In this document: piece after piece, positions 58,538-64,000 of the stretch
Numbering within the stretch: position 1 is the stretch's first letter
Layout of the letters: every line of letters starts with the position of its first letter
NCBI GenBank assembly: GCA_016178705.1
Contig: JACOST010000011.1
Location: 248,001 to 312,000, forward strand
Direction: 5' to 3'
DNA length: 64,000 bases
Origin: Deltaproteobacteria bacterium
GTDB taxonomy: Bacteria; Desulfobacterota; Binatia; HRBIN30; JACQVA1
Notes under the pieces: generated by a model
Databases searched by the model: none
Told to the model about the DNA's origin: nothing
The model's input: the letters and a program-made list of their open reading frames with translations, nothing else
Translations under genes and position numbers: made by a program

Positions 58538-58954
58538 TCAATTCTCGACTTCGGTGTAGCCGACAATCTCCACCGAAGTGTCGAAGTGCCCGTCGGACCG
58601 GCTCGGCAGCGGCGGCTCGGGGTTGTAGGTGAACTGCACCGAAATCTCCGGCGGCACTTCCTCGTGGACCGTGTAGTACGCGACCCGGCCCGGGTTGTCG
58701 TCGCCCGGCTTGCGCTCGTTCGCCCACACCCACTGATAGCGAATGAGCAAGCGGACATCGCGCAACGGCTTGGCCAACCGGTTCACCAGCAGCCCCGAGA
58801 CGACACCCTGACGCACGCGCACGTCGCGCACCACGACTTTCGCGGCGACTTGCTCATCGGTCATCACCTCGTCGGAGCGTGCGGCAACCGGCGCACTGCG
58901 CAGCAGCAGGCTGGCCGCGACAACCAACAGCACTTCCAGATGTATCACTCTCAT
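58538..58954 (-). CDS. Secreted beta-type protein, FxLYD-like
   Basis: The 138-residue protein has a signal peptide (IHLEVLLVVAASLLLRSAPV). A single beta-sandwich-like domain follows, with VVVRDVRVRQGVVSGLLVNR, LAKPLRDVRLLIRYQWVWAN and VPPEISVQFTYNPEPPLPSR. The layout, a strand, the phrase 'sGLLVN' and a hydrophobic pair before YQWVW, resembles FxLYD domains, which occur in membrane-associated or periplasmic proteins. The match is weak. An AAGGGA-type ribosome-binding site lies before 58954. Confidence 0.65.
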   Translation of the reverse strand: MRVIHLEVLLVVAASLLLRSAPVAARSDEVMTDEQVAAKVVVRDVRVRQGVVSGLLVNRLAKPLRDVRLLIRYQWVWANERKPGDDNPGRVAYYTVHEEVPPEISVQFTYNPEPPLPSRSDGHFDTSVEIVGYTEVEN

Positions 58955-59057
58955 GCGGTCCCTTCTCGACAAGGCCCTTCGCGTGCGCTCTCTTTACCCG
59001 CCCGGCCGCGACTCGGCAAACAATCGGTGGGATACCTTCGACTGTCGACGCCGACCC

Positions 59058-61055
59058 TCAGCCGTCAATCTGCGCGCGCAACTCGGCGATGCCTTCGTTG
59101 TGCGGATCCGCTTGCTCGGCGCGATGCAATTGCTCGCGCGCCGCGTCGAGATTGCCCTGGTTGGCTTGATCGGATGCCAGAATCAACCGGATTTGGGCCT
59201 CGGTGTGGCCGGGCAAACCCAGCGTCAGGGCTTGCGTGTACAGCGTGACGGCGGCATCGGGGTTACCGATGACGACAAGCGCGCCGGCCAACGTCTGCAG
59301 CGCAATGGCGCGTGACATCGGCCACTGCCATGACGACGCCGGCTGCATCAACCGAGTAACCGTCGCGTCATTCAATTCGCTGAAGCGCTCGACGGCCGCC
59401 TCGAGGAGCGCCTCGTGGCCAGCCCGGCGCACGAACACGATGGCCGTCTCGTCAATGTAGACCAGCGCCCAGCGTTCGTCGTCGTTCAGGTGGCGGATAA
59501 GCACATGCCGACTCGGCCAGCGATGGAACAGCACGACCGTCTGGATGCCAACGTGATCGGCTTCGGTCTCCCACGCCTCCGGGTCCGCAAGCATTTGCAG
59601 GTACGATCCGAAGACTTGCGGATCCTCGAGACCGAGACGCCCGTCGATGTACACGCCGCCCGCAATTGGCGCGGCCCACGCGAGGTAGTTGCCGGCGGCC
59701 ACATCGTTGAACAGTCGCCCCGGCAACTGCAGCTCTTTGACGAATTCTGCCGCTTGAATCGGAAAGTTGACCTCCATGAGACCCATACCGAACTCATGCG
59801 TATCGCCATTCCAGCGGTAGTACCCGTTGGAAGCGACAAACCACGCCCCCCAGAGCATCGCCGGCGCCATCAACATCGCCGCGGCAACGTTGAGCCGTAC
59901 TTCTTGCAACCGCAGCGGCAAGCGCGCAATCACAATCGCCGTGCACTGCGCAACGAACGGCGCGGTTGCCAGCGCGAACAACCCGACATTGCGGCGCGCG
60001 AGCAGCGAGACATAGGCCATCAGCACAAACACCAGCAACCCAGCCATGTCGAAGGATGGCTGGTGCCCATCCTGAGTGCTGACTGACTCAGGGGCGGGCG
60101 TCGCCACACGGCGTCGCGCCGCGCGCCCACCCGGTACCGGCCGCGACCCGCGCCCAGCGCTGAGTACCGCGGCAAGGAGTACCACGCCGATACTGTAGAG
60201 GAAGAACACCTGGTAGCTGCGGACCGAGATCGTCGGCTCGTACCCGGAGAACGGTGGATGCAGTTCGCCGATCTGCTGATAGAAAGGATTGGCTCCGCTG
60301 AAGAAGGAGAACAACTTCAACGGAAAGAGCGCGCCGGCGAGGCCGTACGGATTCACCAGCGGCGTCAGCAACGCCAGCGTTCCGCTGATCCACAGACGCT
60401 TGGCGTTCGGCGGCGACCATACCGACGCGGTGCGCCACAGCAAAGGCAACCGCCGCCAATGCGCCGCAACCGCGGCCGCCAGATGGCACCCGATGATCAG
60501 ACTCCCGATCACCGCCAGCGAGTGCAGATTGAACCACACCACCATCAGCACCGGCAGCCCCCACAAGTATCGGCCATCGCAGCGACGCGCGGCGGTCAAC
60601 ACCCACAGCAGCAGTTCGATCAACGCGAAGGTGACCATCTCGGGCCGAACCGCAAAGCGCTCCTGGCAGATGAAGAGCACCCACAGCGCGAGCACGGTCG
60701 CCAGGATCGGCGCTAACGTGGCACGCAGCATCCGCCAGAGGAGGACGATGGCGAGGATGTAGAATACCGCCGCGATAACGACCAAAGCAGGTGGGCCGCC
60801 CAGTTGGTGCAGCCCGTACAACAGCAGATCGAACAACCAGCTGAGGTTGATGAAGCGATGATCGGCGGTGGGAAACGCCAGCGGGTCGGTGACCGGGATG
60901 GCACGGTGCTGCGCCATCCAGCGCCCCGCCGCCAAGTGCCACCAAGTGTCGAAGTCGTCGAGTCGCCGCAGCGCGAAGCTGGCGGTGAGCACCAGTCCCG
61001 CCAGCGGGACCGCACCGCGCGTCAGCGCGCTCGTGACGGTGACATGTCGAGGCAA
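59058..61055 (-). CDS. Large membrane protein, GT-C-like with C-terminal TPRs
   Basis: The 665-residue protein, read from a TTG at 61055, has about ten to twelve membrane helices over residues 15-400. A luminal acidic motif (LDDFDTWWHLAAGRWMAQH) after the first helix resembles the GT-C glycosyltransferase loop. The soluble part then has FVKELQLPGRLFNDVAAGNY, DGRLGLEDPQVFGSYLQMLA and two or three TPR-like units near the end (NPDAAVTLYTQALTLGLPGH, GNLDAAREQLHRAEQADPHN). It may transfer sugars to lipid or protein. It is 18 bases from the ferritin-like gene and probably in one operon. Confidence 0.75.
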   Translation of the reverse strand: MPRHVTVTSALTRGAVPLAGLVLTASFALRRLDDFDTWWHLAAGRWMAQHRAIPVTDPLAFPTADHRFINLSWLFDLLLYGLHQLGGPPALVVIAAVFYILAIVLLWRMLRATLAPILATVLALWVLFICQERFAVRPEMVTFALIELLLWVLTAARRCDGRYLWGLPVLMVVWFNLHSLAVIGSLIIGCHLAAAVAAHWRRLPLLWRTASVWSPPNAKRLWISGTLALLTPLVNPYGLAGALFPLKLFSFFSGANPFYQQIGELHPPFSGYEPTISVRSYQVFFLYSIGVVLLAAVLSAGRGSRPVPGGRAARRRVATPAPESVSTQDGHQPSFDMAGLLVFVLMAYVSLLARRNVGLFALATAPFVAQCTAIVIARLPLRLQEVRLNVAAAMLMAPAMLWGAWFVASNGYYRWNGDTHEFGMGLMEVNFPIQAAEFVKELQLPGRLFNDVAAGNYLAWAAPIAGGVYIDGRLGLEDPQVFGSYLQMLADPEAWETEADHVGIQTVVLFHRWPSRHVLIRHLNDDERWALVYIDETAIVFVRRAGHEALLEAAVERFSELNDATVTRLMQPASSWQWPMSRAIALQTLAGALVVIGNPDAAVTLYTQALTLGLPGHTEAQIRLILASDQANQGNLDAAREQLHRAEQADPHNEGIAELRAQIDG

Positions 61056-61073
61056 CGGACCGGCAGTCCAGCG

Positions 61074-62120
61074 TCAGTGCGCCCGCCGCGCGTCGAACTC
61101 TTCGGCGATGCGTTCGTCGTCGCGTTCCAAGGCGGCGGTGTCGGTATCCGCGTAGCCGATGATGCCCATGTTGGCATACGCTCGCCGGATCTTCGGTCCC
61201 CACAGACCGATGTCCTTGATCGTCGGCACGATGCGAGTGAACAGTCGCGAACGGAACTCGCGCATGTCGGTCGACGCATCGACGTACGACACGCATTCCT
61301 CGACCGGCAGCCCAAGCGTCTCCCAGACCTCCTCGGCGAGAAAGCGGTCGCGCATCAGATAGCAGGCCTCGACCGCGAACTCTTCGCGTTCGTCGCGCTC
61401 GGCTTGCGTCAGCTGCGGGTAGTAGTCGCGCAGCGCTAGGCGTCCGAACGCGACGTGGCGCGCCTCGTCTTGCATCACGTAGGCGTTCACCGCCGCCGCC
61501 AGCGAGTTCTTGGCCATATCGCGGATCGACGCGAACGCCGCCAGCGCCAGCCCTTCGATCAGGATCTGCATGCCGAGGTACGTCATGTCCCAGCGCGAAT
61601 CGGTGAGGACATCGTTGAGCAAGCGCTTCAACGTCGGTGTAATGGGATAGGCTAGCTCGAATTTTTCGTGCAGCAGCCGCGAGTACGTCTCGACATGGCG
61701 CGCCTCATCGATCACTTGCGTGGCGGCGTAATACTTGGCGTCCACACTCGGCACTTGTTGCACGATCTTCGCGGTACAGATCAGCGCGCCTTGCTCGCCG
61801 TGGAGGAACTGCGACAACTGCCACGCCTGCGAGTGGCGCCGCACGTTCGCCTTCTCCTTGCGCGTCAGCCGCTCCCAGACGGCGGAGCCGAAGATCGAGA
61901 TCGATTCGTCGGGCAGCTCTTGCGGGTTCTCCGGATCGAGATCTTGTGACCAGTCGATGCGGGTGGTCGTGTTCCACTGCAGGTTCTTGCCCTTCTCGTA
62001 CAGATTCAGCAGCGGCTGGCGGCCGTTCTCGTATTCCCATTCGAACACGGTGTCGAACGCCCCAGGGACCTTCCATTCGACTTCAGTAGGCGGGCACGCG
62101 TAACGACGTTCAGTTGTCAT
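61074..62120 (-). CDS. Ferritin-like di-iron oxygenase/reductase family protein
   Basis: The 348-residue protein has two di-iron motifs on helices: GEQGALICTAKIVQQVPSVD (first Glu) with TQVIDEARHVETYSRLLHE (E-x2-H), and GLALAAFASIRDMA with YVMQDEARHVAFGRLAL (second E-x2-H). This is the layout of ferritin-like oxygenases such as AurF, CmlA/CmlI and related hydroxylases. Which substrate is oxidised is not shown. AGGAGG before 62120 fixes the start; the upstream 65-codon extension overlaps the alpha/beta hydrolase end. It is in an operon with that hydrolase and the membrane protein. Confidence 0.88.
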   Translation of the reverse strand: MTTERRYACPPTEVEWKVPGAFDTVFEWEYENGRQPLLNLYEKGKNLQWNTTTRIDWSQDLDPENPQELPDESISIFGSAVWERLTRKEKANVRRHSQAWQLSQFLHGEQGALICTAKIVQQVPSVDAKYYAATQVIDEARHVETYSRLLHEKFELAYPITPTLKRLLNDVLTDSRWDMTYLGMQILIEGLALAAFASIRDMAKNSLAAAVNAYVMQDEARHVAFGRLALRDYYPQLTQAERDEREEFAVEACYLMRDRFLAEEVWETLGLPVEECVSYVDASTDMREFRSRLFTRIVPTIKDIGLWGPKIRRAYANMGIIGYADTDTAALERDDERIAEEFDARRAH

Positions 62121-62140
62121 ACTGACCTCCTGTGGAGATT

Positions 62141-62917
62141 TTACTGCGGCAGTGCGACCGCCAGGAAGCGGGCGAGCATTGCATTGACCTGCTCGGGGAC
62201 TTCGAGTTGATGGAAGTGGCCGGCACCGACCGTTTGGCCGGTCACAACCTGCGGACACAGTTCGCGCATGCGCGCCAGATCGCTCGTCACCTGCGCGGCA
62301 TACAACGCCAACCACGGCACTCGGCAGGCCGCCACGGCGGCGGCGTGATCGAACCCGAGAATGCCCTCGAAGGCCGAGGCCATGACATGTTGCGGCGCCC
62401 GCCCCATCGCGTCGATGATGCGCGCCTTGCGGGCGGCGTCGTCACTCGGCATGAAGAGCATGTCGCTGGTGAACTGTTGTTGCGCCGCGCGGAAGTTCGG
62501 CCCACGCAACGCCTGGAGAAACGGCTGCAGGGTCGGCGGCAACGACGGCGGAAACAGAATCGGCGAGTCGACACTGACGATCGCCGCCGGCACGCCCGGA
62601 AACTCCGCCGCCAGCACGAGCGCGATGACGCCGCCCATGCTGTGGCCAATGATCACCGGCTTCTCGATCCGCAACTGCGCGCACAACCACACCACATCGT
62701 CGGCGAACGCGCCCATCGTGTACGCCTGCTGCGGCTGGTCGCTCTGGCCGTGGCCGCGCAGATCCACTGCGACGACGCGGTGCGTGCGCCGGAAGTACTC
62801 CACCTGCGGCGCGAAGTAAGTGTGATCGCAACACCAGCCGTGCACGAACACCAGCGGCGGCCCGCCGCTTCCCGAGTCTTCGAAGAACAGTGACACGCCG
62901 TCGCGAATGAGCTGCAC
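62141..62917 (-). CDS. Alpha/beta-fold hydrolase
   Basis: The 258-residue protein has GPPLVFVHGWCCDHTYFAPQ (oxyanion region), VVAVDLRGHGQSDQP, the nucleophile elbow VIIGHSMGGVIALVLA (Ser near 93) and the late His in VGAGHFHQLEVPEQV. The catalytic Asp is likely near WLALYAAQVT, less clear. Esterase, lactonase or C-C hydrolase activity is possible (the last in ring-cleavage pathways). It starts the operon that continues with the di-iron protein 20 bases downstream. Confidence 0.9.
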   Translation of the reverse strand: MQLIRDGVSLFFEDSGSGGPPLVFVHGWCCDHTYFAPQVEYFRRTHRVVAVDLRGHGQSDQPQQAYTMGAFADDVVWLCAQLRIEKPVIIGHSMGGVIALVLAAEFPGVPAAIVSVDSPILFPPSLPPTLQPFLQALRGPNFRAAQQQFTSDMLFMPSDDAARKARIIDAMGRAPQHVMASAFEGILGFDHAAAVAACRVPWLALYAAQVTSDLARMRELCPQVVTGQTVGAGHFHQLEVPEQVNAMLARFLAVALPQ

Positions 62918-63009
62918 GCTTGAACCTTCGTCGAAACGGACGGAGCGTAGAACGGAATCCGAGAAACGTAAAGGACCGATGGCGCCGACCGTTCCCTTGG
63001 CGTCGATGG

Positions 63010-63170
63010 GCCCTGCACAAGAAGGCCCTCGATACGATCGCTCCGCGATCTACTCGGGCAAACGGATGTCGGGTTCCTGAGAAGAAAACCGCTTCCCCGA
63101 GTAGCCGGCCCGAGTAGAAGCCGCAGGCTTCGTATCGAGGGCCGGCGTATCGAGGGGCTCCTTCTCGTGC
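63010..63170 (+). repeat. MITE-like element, CCCTCGATACGATCGC family (copy D)
   Basis: This is the best-preserved copy. Outer arms GCACAAGAAGGCCCTCGATA and CGTATCGAGGGGCTCCTTCT (then CGTGC) are complementary over about 20 bases. The inside carries CTCCGCGATCTACTCGGGCA, a variable centre, CCCGAGTAGCCGGCCCGAGT and GAAGCCGCAGGCTTCGTATC. It fills the 308-base gap between divergent genes with 63171-63225, in which I see nothing else. Confidence 0.9.
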
Positions 63171-63225
63171 AAAGCCGCGTGGTGCGCTCGTTGCCCTCGC
63201 CGTCGGACTTCGCTACAGCGCCGCC

Positions 63226-64000
63226 ATGGCTCGCACGCGAAACCCGCTGCCCCAAGTGATCCCGCAGCGCGTGAATCAAACCAAGGCGCAAGTCGATGCC
63301 TTGATTTGGCAACGCGTGCAGCCGCTCGATGTGCGTGGCGGACCGCTCAACGCCGAGCCAATCCCAATCAATGGAGCGCGCCAGCAGCGACTCCAGCCAG
63401 TGAAGCCCGGCGAACTGTTCGGACCACCGGGCGGCGGATGGCATCAACGCTGGTTTACCGTGCGCGTGCCCGCGCCGCGCGCCAACGAACAGGGGCAGCG
63501 TTTCTTGCAATGGGATTGTCAGGGCGAGACGACGGCGTACATCGGCGGCGAACCGTGGGCCGGGCTCGATCTCGCGCATCGCACCTGCCCGCTGCCCGAT
63601 CGCGCAATCACAGTATGGCTCGATTGCTCGACCTGGCAGACGGGGATCTGGCCGCCAGGGGTTGGCATGAACGCCGTCATGATCGGCCGCTACGGATTGC
63701 GCTTCGACGCGTGCAGTGTACGCGTGCGCAACCCGCTCGCGTGGAGTGTGAGCTGGGATCTCGACGCGTTCATCCAACTGATCACGGTGCTGCTCAAACA
63801 AGATGGCGTGAAAGGCACCGGCGGATTTGGACACTTGCCACCGCTCGACTCGTGTTCACTGCTGTTGCGTCTGCTGCTGCGTGGCTTGGACGATGCGTGC
63901 GATGCCTTCGTCAGCGGCGGGGTCGCCGCGCTCAGCACCGCGCTGCACGCACTAACGAAACGCCTGCCCGCGGAGAGTTGGCAGCCGCTAGCGGCATTGT
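63226..64000 (+). CDS. Alpha-mannosidase (GH38-like), N-terminal part, cut by window edge
   Basis: The frame opens at ATG 63226 and runs without a stop to the window edge (258 residues). It has the N-terminal beta domain of GH38 mannosidases: GWHQRWFTVRVPAP, FLQWDCQGETTAYIGGEPWA, GLDLAHRTCPLPD and VWLDCSTWQTGIWPPG. The catalytic domain would follow beyond the window. No signal peptide is seen, so a cytoplasmic enzyme hydrolysing alpha-mannosyl oligosaccharides is expected. The identification rests on this domain only. Confidence 0.8.
   Translation, partial: MARTRNPLPQVIPQRVNQTKAQVDALIWQRVQPLDVRGGPLNAEPIPINGARQQRLQPVKPGELFGPPGGGWHQRWFTVRVPAPRANEQGQRFLQWDCQGETTAYIGGEPWAGLDLAHRTCPLPDRAITVWLDCSTWQTGIWPPGVGMNAVMIGRYGLRFDACSVRVRNPLAWSVSWDLDAFIQLITVLLKQDGVKGTGGFGHLPPLDSCSLLLRLLLRGLDDACDAFVSGGVAALSTALHALTKRLPAESWQPLAAL

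Noticed and set aside
62653-63834. Minus-strand open frame of 393 codons across the alpha-mannosidase start
   Set aside because: It covers repeat copy D and is antisense to the GH38-like frame, which runs uninterrupted to the window edge with recognisable motifs.
1-64000. CRISPR arrays, tRNA, rRNA, prophage or plasmid origins
   Set aside because: I found no regularly spaced direct repeats, cloverleaf or rRNA-like sequence, no phage structural genes and no replication proteins.

Overview
The window is 64 kb of uniformly GC-rich, densely coded bacterial chromosome. It has no rRNA, tRNA, CRISPR array or recognisable phage. The gene content points to a soil- or groundwater-type, lipid- and aromatic-degrading bacterium of a deltaproteobacteria-like lineage. 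Candidatus Binatota (Desulfobacterota_B) is my best guess. The pointers are several 'SADSHIxE' amidohydrolases, three F420/LLM-type oxidoreductases, CaiB/BaiF CoA-transferases, PaaK-like ligases, a lipid-transfer thiolase with a DUF35 partner, DUF1329, Cys-rich secreted proteins and an XrtH-type exosortase. The taxonomy is inference, not proof.

Layout. 0-2.5 kb: tail of an unknown gene, then a bufferin-type operon (Cys-rich precursor, DUF692/MNIO enzyme, DUF2063 partner). 2.5-8.5 kb: dusB, a small protein, a gamma-glutamyltransferase-like enzyme, a secreted subtilase and a MerR-TPR fusion. 8.5-12.1 kb: divergent ku and ligD, a complete bacterial NHEJ pair. 12.3-17.7 kb: a large Cys-rich secreted protein, lysoplasmalogenase, HNH nuclease, di-haem peroxidase and MFS transporter. 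17.8-24 kb: a lipid/steroid-like catabolic block (short-chain dehydrogenase, acyl-CoA ligase, Ltp2-like thiolase with DUF35, polysaccharide deacetylase, phytanoyl-CoA dioxygenase). 24-26 kb: a lower-GC two-gene unit (EEP hydrolase plus unknown partner) and a Uma2 nuclease. 26-41 kb: transporter, amidohydrolases, SDR, Crp/Fnr regulator, enoyl-CoA hydratase, DUF4097, DUF1329, an isochorismatase-like protein, paired CoA-transferases and LLM oxidoreductases. 41.6-42.4 kb: a VOC gene followed by an attC-like site, resembling a captured integron cassette. 42.4-52.4 kb: carboxylesterase, two PaaK-like ligases, SDR, amidohydrolase, enoyl-CoA hydratase, TetR and a MaoC-type dehydratase, with two shared ACTAAC-N4-GTTAGT operators. 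52.5-54.6 kb: exosortase H, an associated membrane protein and one apparent sorted substrate. 54.7-64 kb: class III alcohol dehydrogenase, an epimerase, a frameshifted LLM gene, Cys-rich and membrane proteins, a di-iron ferritin-like oxygenase candidate, an alpha/beta hydrolase and the start of an alpha-mannosidase.

Much of the intergenic space is filled by small inverted-repeat elements of at least six families. One occurs four times and looks MITE-like. Several lie at or inside gene ends: one is in frame inside an acyl-CoA ligase, and two supply stop codons. The dominant metabolic theme is CoA-thioester chemistry (ligation, hydration, side-chain cleavage, CoA transfer) with F420/NAD redox steps. 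The sequence alone does not show which substrate is degraded.
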